Assembly (NCBI GenBank): GCA_973895155.1
Contig: OZ316892.1
Coordinates: 3,472,001-3,536,000, forward strand
Direction of reading: 5' to 3'
Origin: Marsupella aquatica
Taxonomy: Eukaryota; Marchantiophyta
DNA length: 64,000 nt
The notes below the pieces were generated by a model, which was not told where the DNA came from, searched no databases, and was given only the letters and a program-made list of their open reading frames with translations. Below are positions 20,001 through 31,787 of the stretch, one piece after another; position 1 is the stretch's first letter; each line of letters begins with the position of its first letter. The position numbers and the translations under genes were made by a program.

Positions 20001-23000
20001 CTAATCGGTCATTCCAAGCCAAGCGAAGAGAGCAGCTGGCCAGCAATTAGGATATTCGCAGTTCACTCTGATGAGCTCATCACCGCAAAAGACTAACATC
20101 CTAAAATCCTTCTCCAGTAAATCTGGTTCTTAAAACAAACAAACTGACGTACCTTCCGTGAACGATTGAAATACCTCTCAGAAGGCATGACCCATAGCAG
20201 CATTAGGACTGCCAAGCCAGATACGATCAAAAGGCAGTGACACTGTTGATATAAAGTCTACAGTTGCTTTTCTGATGAAGCTTCCTGGACCAGAAGGAAA
20301 AAGCTGACTTGTGCTCTTAATCAACCTCTTAGACATCATGGGCTGTTTCTTTACAAACTTCGCCCCAACCAAAATAAAATTCTACGACTGGTGGTCTGCC
20401 ACAACCACAACAATCAGATACTCTGTCCCTTTCATGCAAGTAGTCTTGACGATTTTTAAGTGGCGCAGAGTAATTCCTACTTGACAAGTATGTTTTTCAA
20501 GTCGAGCTTCCATCCACAAATCCCTACTTGACAAGTACCTTTCAAGTCGAGCTTGAACCAACAAATCTGTGAGGCGAAGTCCTTAGGTGCCTGAATCTCA
20601 TGAAATTCATTCCTGAACAACCTGCAGGCGCGGTAGCAACAGAGTGAAGTTCTATCTAAATTCGGCAGGACGCGACTGTGTGTTCTTATAGCCCGGTTTG
20701 GTCCTGGAAGACTAAAACTTCTTCATTCATTGCTAACCCTAATCAAGCATGCAATAATCTCAGAATTGTCATATTTACAAGGATTTGCCTACTTGCAGAG
20801 ACAAGCAACTTGCTATTTCTGCATTCCAGATAGTTACTAATACTGCGTTGCACCAGAGCCTCAGCTACTGCCTCCATCCTCTCCTCTCCAAAAGTTTCAA
20901 ACTTGATATATGCTGAAGGCGAGGGCCTGTAGGTGGTGTGCATTCTTAGATGTACCCTGATGGTGGGGTATTCAGTCGGACTGTGGTGATTGAACAGTCA
21001 GACCAGGGTTGGAATTATGGGTACCTTGCGCTGATGAGCCGTCTCAGATTAATTCTATCTTTGCGATCTGAGTCCTTGACATGCGACTGAAATTGACTAC
21101 CTTGCAGAAAACAGGCCGGATCACTGAACAATTATTCTCTGTCGATATTTGTTGGCTCTCAGTCCACACGTTCTACACAAAACCTTCATACAATCGTTTC
21201 ATTGCCTCGTACTGTCTATTGTTCTGATTTTGGTGAAACACAATCCTCCCCTTAGCCAGTACGGATATCCATCTTGAGAAGCTTGCTTGTCTCAAAGGGC
21301 AATGGATTCGTTCCGTTTAGACCTTTAGACCCAAGACTGCGCAGGTTATAGAGGCTCACTAACGAATTGAATTTGATACAGGCTAAATTTCGGAGGATGC
21401 TTTGACTACATACAGCTGTCCCAAATGGAACAAGGACAGCCGGTAACGGTGCTATAAGCGTATCATGGACGATCACATATTCCCAGTTCATTTCATTTTC
21501 ATTGTGAGCTTTTCCAAGAAGAGGCAGTTTGGAGTCCAAGCATCACCAGATCGGATTCTCGGTTGGAGAGAGTTCGCATTGAAGAAAAAGAAGTTGGCCT
21601 CTCATGCTGCTCCTTGTCTCTGGGATCGCTACTTTTCGCCGGACAATCAATCATGGTCGCAGATCTACAAATTATGAACATGTATACAAATAGACTTTAC
21701 TACGGTACATTGATGGCGTTGCGTGCCTCTCCTGGAGTCTTTTGTAGCACATACCTTGCGGAGAGTTCAACAGATCCTTCGACTGAAATAGGCATCGCCT
21801 CCAAACAGATCTCAACAATATTCCTAGTTGAGAGCAGACTAACTAACAGAGTGCAAGAATTGGTCGAATGATCAGCAGTTAGAATCAGGGTAGCATTTTA
21901 CGTCCAGTAATGGTGTTCATGGAAATGAAGACCTTCCGAAATGAGACAGAAGCAGAGGTTGCAGAAGCCAATGCGGAACCAGCAAGGAAGAAAGGATAAT
22001 CGCTGGCAATCACGGTCCACAGTTGTTGAGATCGCCCAGGTAAACAGCACCTATCCCAAACGAGCGAGCTGTTGACCAAAAGAAGGCGATGCAGCGACTG
22101 AGAACATGGTGGAGACTGAGGACTTAAGACAACGGTAGACTCAGAGGCACGGAAGGCATAGAATCAATGCAGTGGTATACAGCTAACAGAAAGACATCCA
22201 CGCTGCAACGCACCATCGTCAGATCCAAGCTGAGGAAATGCACAAGGAGGCCGATGCTTCTTTGTATCGATAACGAAACGACTTCGCCAAATCTCTTTGG
22301 ATAAAGCAGACAGAAGGACGCAGGTTAAGGACAACGACTTCCTACCCTTCAAGACTTCTATTCCAGTGACCGAATTGCAGCCCGCTCATTCAGCTACTGC
22401 CTCTATCCTCTCCACAAGCTTCAACCTTGATATATGTGGAGAATACTAGTCATTATTAATGCAGTGTTCCTGCATAGCCCAAGTTGGGCAGGTTAATTAC
22501 CAGAGGAGAAAGCAAGAGGACTTGCAAACGACACAAACCAAAGACTTAGTAAGACCTTGAGGGACGAGGAAACACTGAAAGGATTAAAGTAAATACATCT
22601 TGGTAAGATATGGCAGAAGCAGCAAATTCACGTAGCCCTGGGCCGCTACCTCCAATTCAGCCGGAAAGGAAAAGACCCACAGCTACAGTTCCTTATGCCA
22701 AAGCAACCAGCTGATTTCCTCGTTTCCTTTATGTCTCAAAAACCTGCCCGTCACCGCCATCGACTCTGCCTTGACACCAATGCCAGGGGGAGAATCTCAT
22801 CTCTCCGCAGAATCAGTCTGAATGCATCGCCAGAAAAGAAAGTGGGCTAACACTCAAATGTAGGGCATCACAGCTAGACTCCACACCAGATTGCTCTTAG
22901 AAATTGAAAAAGTTCGCAGGAACAAGCACGGAAAACCACAGTTTGGCCTCCAGCTAGAATCTGGTGTTACTGCAGTGTGAATGCAGTGAACCTTAAGCCC

Positions 23001-23360
23001 TTCAATCGCTGGAACATTCTCAATCCTCGTAAAAATTAGTCCTCACATCTTTTGACGTTTTAATCTTCCATTTCTTTCAACTTGATGACTTTTAATTTGG
23101 TGAACACATTCTCTGAGTCTCGTGATCTCGGTCGAAGGGCCTTTTCAGGATCAAAACGACTCAGTGTGTTCTCTGATTGTTGCCAAGGTGGAAACGGTCA
23201 GTGCTACCTTCTTCTTTCCCACTGCCGTTGTAGATTGGCAACTAATGCAGAGCAATCCAGAATTGTTTAATTGACGAACTAATTGTCCACAGGGGCTCGT
23301 TGGACTACAATGAACAAAGACTACCGAGAGTTGCATTTTATCTGTGAAATTGACACTTAC
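20001..23360. other. Possible introns of the HCF164-like gene; small duplications
   Basis: No further HCF164 exon could be recognised, and I found no WC-x-x-C coding motif on the minus strand. Visible structure: a 46-bp tandem duplication CCTACTTGACAAGTA...TCAAGTCGAGCTT (20477-20567), and a dispersed pair CAGCTACTGCCTC(C/T)ATCCTC...TTGATATATG at 20862-20915 and 22391-22438. Short open frames on both strands have no family. Confidence 0.4.
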
Positions 23361-23684
23361 ACAAGAAGAGGAATTAGAATCCTCAGGAGCAGGTTTGGAC
23401 TCGGTTTCCTCCCGCTCAGCATGGCATTGCCAGCTCTTCTTCGGTGATGACTTGCTCGTGCCGAGATGGGCTATGATGTTGCCCCTGTGATCCCTAAGAC
23501 ACATGAATGGAGGAGGGGATACGCCATACTGCTGGCCCTCCTGGAACCCCGAGAATTTCTTGGTCCTCCTGCTACTGGTGCTGACACTACAAAGCATCCG
23601 GCTCTGAATCCAGCAACAGAAGGAGCCACATTTCATGCCACTAGTCGTAAACAATGTAGTCAAAGACGAAGCGGGGGTTGTCAT
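23361..23684 (-). CDS. Candidate first exon with plastid transit peptide, perhaps of HCF164
   Basis: An open frame of 108 codons from ATG at 23684 ends exactly at a strong donor (GTAAGT at 23360-23355, read on the minus strand). The first ~45 residues (MTTPASSLTTLFTTSG, CSVSTSSRRTKKFSG) are Ser/Thr/Arg-rich with no acidic residue, like a chloroplast transit peptide. The end is Glu/Ser-rich (EREETESKPAPEDSNSSSC), like the linker before the membrane anchor of HCF164. The assignment to HCF164 rests on strand, position and composition only. Confidence 0.35.
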
Positions 23685-24191
23685 CGCTTCTACAACGCAG
23701 TCCTCTTCCCCTCCCCCTCTAATTCAACTTCAGAATCTGATCAAGAATGAGATTTCTCTGACCCAACTAACACCACTGACCTCAGCCCATTTCCGCTTAA
23801 GCTATTGTACCCAATTCGGGTGTATCCAGAGTCAATCTCCAATTCATGTCAGCTCTCTCTCGTGTCACAATCCCCCACAGAAGCAGAAGAGAGAGACAGG
23901 GGACAACTCTAAGTGAGAACACTTGAGGGTGTGAAACGCACATTTGCCAGCGGCAATGCCTTGTAGTCCATGTCGAGCGTTGGACAAGCAGAAGAACCGT
24001 TCCTTTGCCTGGAGGGATGACAGAGCCATTTCCAGCCATTCTTAGTAGTGATTGGCAGGATCAGCAGCCTAGTCAATGAAGAAACTACGATCGTTGCAGA
24101 AACGAGGAATGGCCCCAGAAACAGGAATCCAGAGAGATTAGACTGTCTTCTCGTGCCTCGTTGTTCATTGTCTTATCTCTAAGTTTTTTTC
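23685..24191. other. Intergenic, no gene seen
   Basis: Possible upstream region of the minus-strand transit-peptide exon. Pyrimidine-rich stretches such as CCTCTTCCCCTCCCCCTC (from about 23700) could belong to its promoter or leader. No supported coding region. Confidence 0.35.
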
Positions 24192-24271
24192 ATCATCCTG
24201 GGTACAGTTTATTCTTGGGATTTGAAATTAATTTATAAATTTTTATTATCATCCAGGGTACAGTTTATTCT
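24192..24271 (+). repeat. ~57-bp tandem duplication including the MITE target site
   Basis: CATC(C)TGGGTACAGTTTATTCT occurs at about 24192-24213 and as CATCCAGGGTACAGTTTATTCT at 24250-24271. The first copy continues TTGGGATTTGAAATT uninterrupted; the second is interrupted by the MITE and resumes TTGGGATTTGAAATT after 24655. Confidence 0.75.
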
Positions 24272-24655
24272 GAACTTAAAGCTAGGATAGACACAAACGT
24301 TTGAGAAAAAACCCCGATGGACAAACACAACCTGGATGGACACAGAACAAACTTAAGATTGTGCTTGTATAACATGCTTTTCACTTGTGCTCCAATGGTG
24401 ACCTTAAAGAGCTGTTGGACCAGGAGCAGGAGGTTTTTGGTTGTTCCTTCCCATAGTCTATCCAGGCAGGAGCAATGGAGGAGGTTAGACGTACTTAACT
24501 TAATGTCTAAATCTCGGTAAGCTTCCGTTCATAAGACACATGTAATCCATTTTGGGTGTCATTAGGGATTGGTGTTACAGTGTCAACAGGCTCTGTCCAT
24601 CCGGGTTGTCCGTACAAACGTTTGTGTCTATCCCGGCTTTAAGTTCGTTTATTCT
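24263..24655. mobile_element. Mutator-like MITE (375 bp) with 9-bp target duplication
   Basis: The element spans 24272-24646. It starts GAACTTAAAGCTAGGATAGA and its inverted right end reads GAACTTAAAGCCGGGATAGA; both continue CACAAACGTTTG, giving terminal inverted repeats of at least 32 bp with two mismatches and weaker similarity (CGGATGGACA) beyond. It is flanked by the perfect 9-bp direct repeat GTTTATTCT (24263-24271 and 24647-24655). Nine-base target duplications with long inverted ends are characteristic of Mutator-like elements. There is no transposase inside, so it is non-autonomous. Confidence 0.85.
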
Positions 24656-24719
24656 TGGGATTTGAAATTTTGAAACCAGAGCTGGATTTCCACTTTGTCT
24701 GTGAAGCCCAGCCCAGATA

Positions 24720-24810
24720 GACTCGCAAAGTTTGGATGGACTTGCTCAAAACATGTTAATTGACTCGCAAAGTTTGGATGGACTTGCTCCAAACATATAA
24801 ATTGACTCAG
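24720..24810 (+). repeat. 42-bp tandem repeat, two copies plus a fragment
   Basis: GACTCGCAAAGTTTGGATGG followed by ACTTGCTC(A/C)AAACAT occurs at 24720 and 24762, and a fragment starts at about 24804. Non-coding. Confidence 0.7.
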
Positions 24811-27800
24811 ATAATATTGTTTACACTTTTGACTGAACTATGACCAGTAAATGGTCTCCTTATCATTTGCAGTCGATTTCAATTACATTATCTAACCAGT
24901 TTCCTTGGTAACTTGATGACTTGACTACCTTGAACCAGAATTACATCAAGACGCCATGCCATTACTCGGGATCACCATGACGTCTTGACTACTTTCTCCC
25001 CAAGCTAGTCAAAGTCATCAACTGAGATCCGCAATTGGTTCCTATTTCTTTTTGGTGTAAATGCAACAGTCGCTATATGCAGTCCAATCATGGGGACGGG
25101 CAAGGACAATGTCTTGGTCCATCCGGGCTTTGGTTCTGATTTTTTTTTTGTCCTTTTTTTACTAAGGTGTCCCCCAAACTGATGGTTATTAACAGCCTCC
25201 CAGCCTATATTAATTACGAGGTCGACCCCCATTTGTATAGGGATTAGTCTTACTCCTGTCCTTCACCAATGGTCACTCCGCATTGGTTGACTGCTATGTG
25301 GCAAGGCGCTATTTTCCCTGCCAAACCCCATCCGATAATGCCCTAATTCAGGCCGCCTCATTCCGATTATGAATCACATGGGAGTACCGGGCCAGCTCCC
25401 TCATGTTGAGCAAATCCAGGCCCTACACTGGGTTCCTCCCTGCCCTCCTGTATTAGAAAATGCAAGCTTGAGGACAGGGGTGCCCCTCCTTTTTCACGCG
25501 CAGTTCTTTCCCCTCCATCCTGTTTAAAGGAACAAACCCTGGAAAGCTTCACTTCTCACATTGTGCGGCCAATAGCACCTTGCAATGCGGGTAAACAACT
25601 AGTGTGGGATGACCTCGGGTTAAGTACGGGAGGAAGAGTAACCCATATACAAAATGGGGTTCAATGTAGTAATTAAAATAGTTTGGGGGACAGATTGAGA
25701 ATAACGGTCAGTTTGGGGGACAAGGTAGTAAGACTGTAAATAATGGGGGGGCATGTAACTTTCTTTGGTTGCTTTTTCACTTATGTTGCTTTTTCACTTA
25801 TGTTGCTTTTTCACTTATGTCTTTGGAGCCTTTTGATTGTTCTTGTCTTTGCTTGTACTCCTCTTTTGTTCATTGCATTAATTTGTGCACCAATTGTGGT
25901 GTTTCCATTAGAATCATATTTTGTCAAGTTTTGTTAGTCTCAAAAGGGTATACCTTTCCATACCTCCTTTATGTTAGGCTTCCCAAACCTATAAAGTCTT
26001 TTAGAGATACTCCATGAAAGATAATCTTATTCAGTCTGGAATTTGCTAATTAATTCTCCTCCTTCCATTGTAACAAGACATTGAGAGTCAAGATCTTGTA
26101 TGGAAATAAAGCTTGATTTTGAAATATGATTAAATTCATGACACATTTGTGATGATTGAGTTTAATGATTTATTTCTAAGATTCACATCGAATTCACTGC
26201 TAAGCTTGCTCACTGTGACGAGATTTGTTAGCCAATTCGAGGATGAATGTTGTTTGTGAGAGGAAAAATTCAATTCTTGGAGTAATTAGTACCGATTACC
26301 ATGCACTGGAATAAACTTTAGAATTTGACATAAGTCATGTATCATACTCAGTCGAATCATGTTAACGGCATCTTAAAGTTTATCATTGCATTTGTAACCA
26401 GAAAATTACCCTGGGTTTGGTGAGCAAAATTCCCACAATCAACATTATTATAGGTTAAAGAGAAAGGTTAATTGAAGAATGATAGCAAGTTACCATTCTA
26501 TACATGCTAAGACCAGAGTTCTTTCTTAAGGAGTGGCAATGTTTAAATGCTAATTAAATCATCTCAGTCTAAGCTTATTCTCTCCTATAACTCAGAAGAC
26601 CATTTGTTGTTGTTTTGATTAATTTGTTTACTTTTGTTAGGAGTAGATGTGAATAATAGAGAGCAAGAGGCTCTAAAACTCTTAAAAAGATAAAAATGTT
26701 CAATTCAATCTAGTTCTGTTCTTAAAGGGATCAAAACTCGAGTCTTTAAGTGAAAATAGACATTTTTGATTCTTCCATCTATACGACACTCTTTGTGCCC
26801 ACAACAAAGTCTTCATTGATTCAAATTGTTAAATTAATTCAAGTTTATGTCTCCCAAGGGAACCTTAAACTCAATAAAAACACCATAACGTTCTTATAAA
26901 TCTCAAAATTGGATTTAAGATACCCTAATATTCTTCTCCATTGTTTTCAAGTTTTCCCTTAGAACCAATTGGGGAACCAATAAATGAATCTATCCTTTGT
27001 CGGACATGATGTGCCATTTTTGTGGGAGTGCAACCCCCAAGGGGTCTTTCAAAACATTTTTTGGATCATTCCAAACTATTTTAAATTTATAGAGGTAAAA
27101 AACTATTTTTTTTCTTACATTTTTGAGGGTCCAAGGCTACAAAATGATGCAGGTTATGAGGGGCCCTCTATATAGTGAGACCCCAAGAACCTGGCCAGAT
27201 ATTGGCCATCAAATTGTTTCAAGCTAGCTACAGTTACTTTGCTTAACCATAAGTGGAAAAAGATGAGAACAAAGGATTGCAAAGCTTCATCCTGGAAGTG
27301 TGACAACTTCGGCCATAAAGAAATATCTATAAAGTTTTTTGCAGTGTTGTGGAAAAAGTTTCATTAGTGTGTATAGTGACTTGTTAGTGTGTATAGTGAC
27401 TTATAGTCTTGACATTATATGATCATTTGTTACTTGTAACAAAAAGTTTTGGATTATGAATTTGTAGTCCATAATTTATTTTGTTTGTAAGCTGAACCAA
27501 GTTGTTTGGGTACATTAAATTTTGAGCATCTCAAGTAGAGGCCTGTTTTTGCTTGGAACCTGAAACTAATGCTAATTATGGCAGATGACATTTCCAGGTC
27601 TTGTCTCCCATCGGTACCGACCCTGAATTGGCAAATTAATGGGAATGGAGGTTGATCACCAAAATGTCTCTTCCTGATGCCAAACGGGACACCAAATTTG
27701 CCCAGTGTGGCTATAGCCTTGTCTAAGTTGCCAAAGACTCCCCCAAAGTGATTGATTGTGGTGCAAACCCATCCACAAGCTATTCCCGATGGTTACATGG

Positions 27801-29554
27801 ATAATTGCACCCTGAACTGCAAAAGTCATGACTGTATATAATATGACGGTCTGGGCAGAAGGTCACTATCTAACCCTGTGACCAAAAAGTGCAGGAAAGC
27901 TTCTCGGCCACCACAGGGTCCAGATGAGAACCCAATCTAGACCAACTCGTTCCAGCACATAAAAGTGACACTAAATGGTTACACACAAGTAACCTTTATA
28001 TATTCCATGCAGAATTTATGACTTTTGGGCTTATCCTTGGGATTGGGTGGAGCTATGTTCCAAACTGCAAAACCATGCAACAAAGTCACCTTAAGAGGGG
28101 ACCTCTAAAATACAAGTATTACATTAGTTAGCAAATTAAGGGTCTTTATGTTCCTACTTCTGATTGGAGCAATCATACTCCTGATGATAGGCAGTTAGTT
28201 CAATTTTTTCAGCTGGTCTGTCTCTGCTTCTCTCTGGACTCACTTTCCTGGAGAGAGACTAAGCAGCGAGCACCGTTTTGTACCATCTGATATTTCCAAG
28301 CGCGACAATCTCCCAGACTGCAAAACCTATTGTTAAATCTATGCTGTGGCAGGTAGCAAATTGCTAAACCAGTGGAGATCTCTTAAACCTTAGTAGGGAG
28401 TATCAATTTTCTGGGTTTTGGCTACAGTCACGGTCACACACATTTTCCCTGAAGTAAAGTGGCAGACTCACAAAATCTTGTCCTACCAGTTGTGACCAAT
28501 GTCTTTAACTCACATTTTTGGGTTGGGATCTTTGTGGGGCACCTCAGACTTGAGATGCCTACAAGGGAGTCTCAAAGCTTCAAAGTTGCAGACAATGGCT
28601 TCTAGTCATAAGCGAATGGCCATAACTTTCTCAGAGGTTTATGTAAAGTTTTCGTTTTGCTAGTCTTTGTAGTAACTTATGGTCATGGCATACGACCAAT
28701 CTTTTGGCAAAAGGTTGTGCATAATGTATTTGGTAGTCCATAGTTTTTAATGTCCTTAACACCCTAACTACTAACTAAGTTAAACCATAGCTTCACATAT
28801 AAAATTACAAGTAACCGGTAGCTCTCATTCTACACATTTCACAAAAGGGATGGGCAGGAGTATTACTCTGAGGTCCACCTTATTAGATAAACTCCACCTT
28901 TTTCTCGGCCATCCTGCAGGCGTGAATGAACACTAACCGGGCAGGGGAAAGGCCCCTCTTACATGAGTTTACGTGTGATTTAAGGTCCATCAATTTTAAG
29001 CTGTGGTTGATGGACCGGGTTAAGTCCCCCTCCACACACCCCTAGAACCGAGAGGGCCCATGTTGAACCATAGCCTAGAACCGAGAGGGTCCAGGTTCAG
29101 TCACACAAGGGGTGTGGAGGGTATGTGTGTATATATGTGTGGGTGGGGTGTCAGTAGTGGTGGGAATTTTGGTTTCTCCTCAGCCCTTGGGTGTCCCGCT
29201 GCTTGAGGGCTCTGGTTTAACCCTCTCTCCCTCCTGGTCTGGATCCCTGGGTGTTGTCCCCTTGTGGCTACCCTACATAAAAAGTATGCTCCTGAGCAGG
29301 AAGACAGTCTATCCTCAATTGGATGGGCCTCTCCGCTCTTGAATCTCCTCTCTTGGATGGGCCTGCTCTAGGCTTTCAAGGCCAAAATAAATAAATTTGA
29401 AGCTTTGGCATGCCCTACTATAATTCCATTATTTAATTAACAAAAAGTGTTTATGTTTGTATTGAAGAGAAGCCCCATTTTTTTGTGTGGTGAAAATGCG
29501 CCAAATTCCACCTCCCCAAAAATCTTTTGCACTCTCTCATTATTACCCAGTGTT

Positions 29555-29640
29555 CCACCTAATCACAGCCCCCATTAGCCAGAATCTAATGACTAGCCTT
29601 AAATCTAGGGAGATCTGATGGTCAGGACTAATTGAAAAGG
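29555..29640 (-). repeat. Member of a dispersed TTAGATTCTGG repeat family
   Basis: On the minus strand it reads CTGACCATCAGAT, TTTAAGG and TTAGATTCTGGCTAATGG. This matches 31560-31640 (minus) and the tandem copies at 54380-54880 (plus), where the blocks CTGACCATCAGATTTAAGG and TTAGATTCTGGCGAATGG recur. Confidence 0.6.
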
Positions 29641-30225
29641 GGAAACTAATTGAATAATGAATTGTTTTTCTCTAGCATGAGGCAGTGTTCCACCTAATCT
29701 ACATTTATAATAAGGGATCCCGCCAAATCCCCTTATCGTCCTTTTACAAAAAGAGAAAAAGGAGGGAACATTCCTTTACGGTCACATATGTGCAGGAATA
29801 TTTGGGACTCTTGGATTGGGGAAAAGGTGCCCATAATTTGAATAGACTTAGGATAAAGTATACTTAGTACATGTGCTAGCTAGACTACACAATACTAGCT
29901 AGAGTACACATTCAATGCTATATAGTTCCAAAAATACTTTTTAGCATGGAGTGACATGGAATAGTAAATGAATAGAATGACGCGAGATAAAGATTTATGG
30001 CATTGAGCAAATAAAGAAAAAATGAATTGACATGAGAAAATTTTCTGGCCTTTTTCCTCTCCAAAAAGGAAATCAATAATCATTTTTTGGAAAGTTACTT
30101 TGTCTTTTCTTTCCAAAGTTTTCTCCATTTTAATGGTGTTGGATGGGAGAAAATGGGGAAGGGGGGAGAAAACAGGCACTCCAAGGGCACAGAAGGAAAG
30201 ACACACATAGGGCAAGGGGGAGCTT

Positions 30226-30251
30226 GGGGGGGGGGGGGGGGGGGGCGGGGG
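30226..30251. repeat. G homopolymer (20 G, one C, 5 G)
   Basis: An uninterrupted run of 20 G followed by CGGGGG. It could form G-quadruplex DNA; it is also a place where assembly length may be unreliable. Confidence 0.85.
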
Positions 30252-31559
30252 CAAACTAAGTGAAAACATTCTTTTTCTATATAGCATCTCGCAACCCGTG
30301 GTGTAACCCCATGATGCCCTGAGACATTCTTACCCATCTTGCAGCCCTCCACACACTTAACTTGCCTTCCTAACAATATCAATACTCAACTCTCACAACA
30401 TGCAACATGGACTAAAACAACAACATTGTGGCACCAACAAACATGCACCCAAATGACACTCCGCAGTCATAAAATGACAACATAAGTGACACAGTTGGAA
30501 CACCAACATTTCCGCAACAATCACACGACCACGGGCACGACCACTACGACAACAACCAGTCAAAATGACAATTGATTGACTTTCAGAACCACAACACAAC
30601 CGCAATGACATCCCAACCACAAACACAACACCACAAATTGCAATGATAATTGTGCAACACACCAACATAGGGCCCAAAAGTTCACCTTGCCTCCATGACA
30701 CTTATTTTTCTCAACTACTTCCTCTACAAATTCCTAAAGTTGCAAGGTGGGAGGGGCCAATTATGGCCTCCACCTAATTAGTTCTCCCATTTCCTTGACA
30801 TTACTTGGAATTAGATTCTCTACCCCAAAGGTCATAAGTTTCTCTTGCTCATAATTAAGTGGATGATTTTTCTTTGCTTACACCTCTATTTGCTGTTTGC
30901 CCAAGTTCAATTTTGTGTCTCTTCTTTAGCTCTGAGAGTTATTTGTCTTGCCTCAAACACCATATATTACACCTTGGCCTGGCCTCTCACCCCAACTCCA
31001 GCTGCAAGTATTCTTGCATTGGGCTCCCCTCTTTTGTGGGGTCCAAGCTCTCCTCTCCCTCCCTTCTTCCCTTGGAACGACAATATATCTTTTGACTCTC
31101 TGTTTCGCTTGCAACAACAACACTTCCCCTAACAACAGCCGGGGAGACGAGAAGGGGGAGAAAGGAAAATAAAGGAGGGGTGGAGCAAGAACGAGGTAGA
31201 ACGGGGAAGGGAGGAGGACTATAATTATTGAAAAAATAGTCATTAATTAAGTAAAAACATAACTAAAGAATAAAAATAAATTCCCTTTCCCATCCACTGA
31301 AAGATTTCTTGTTACTTATTTGGATTTCAAACTTCAATTTTATCTTTGAATCCCTTGAAGTTTCTCATTCCTTACCCCCCTTGTTGATCTCACATCCCAA
31401 TCACACAAACCATGTTTGCCTCACCTCTAAATCTTGCTCTCACCTTGACATGTTGTCTTCACCTCAAAATCTTGCTTTCACCTAGCCTTGACATATTGTC
31501 TCACCTTTGAATCTTGCCCTCACTCGAAATCTTTCCAAACGGAGTGCATGGGGCTAGTC

Positions 31560-31645
31560 ACATATCACAGGCCCCATTAACCAGAATTTAATGATGGCCT
31601 TAAATCTAGGGAGGTCTGACATCTAGGGACATCTGGCGATTAGGC
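31560..31645 (-). repeat. Second member of the dispersed TTAGATTCTGG repeat family
   Basis: The plus strand reads CCCCATTAACCAGAATTTAATG then CCTTAAATCTAGGGAGGTCTGA, a diverged copy of 29560-29620. Another shorter echo (GGCCCCATGAGACAGAAATTAATG) follows at about 31645. Confidence 0.55.
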
Positions 31646-31787
31646 CCCATGAGACAGAAATTAATGACCTAGGGAGATCTGACACTCAGGAAAATAATTT
31701 AAATATTGAAAACTTTGAGCATCTTCTCGTTCACAGTGTACATTCGCCACTGTGGCGAAAAAGGAAAATCCTTAAAAAAGTACGCTG

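Larger units (their letters stand above)
24811..31787. other. Seven kilobases of AT-rich repeat DNA without genes
   Basis: No open frame here has a recognisable family or credible splice structure. Visible structure: TTGCTTTTTCACTTATG three times in tandem (25769-25820); similar blocks at 27370-27490 and 28660-28760 (GTGACTTATAGTC..., AGTCCATAATTT); an ACTGCAAAA landmark repeated near 27815, 28067 and 28317 at about 250-base spacing; a dispersed repeat at 29555-29640 and 31560-31640; and a 20-G run at 30226-30245. The region looks like a graveyard of non-coding elements. Confidence 0.5.

Noticed and set aside
22870-22910. Minus-strand AIWCGV as a decayed HCF164 active site (WCEVC)
   Set aside because: A stop follows immediately and the flanking residues do not match the family, so the likeness is probably chance.
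24811-31787. LTR retrotransposon in the AT-rich gap
   Set aside because: No gag, protease, reverse transcriptase or integrase motif, and no clear pair of long terminal repeats.
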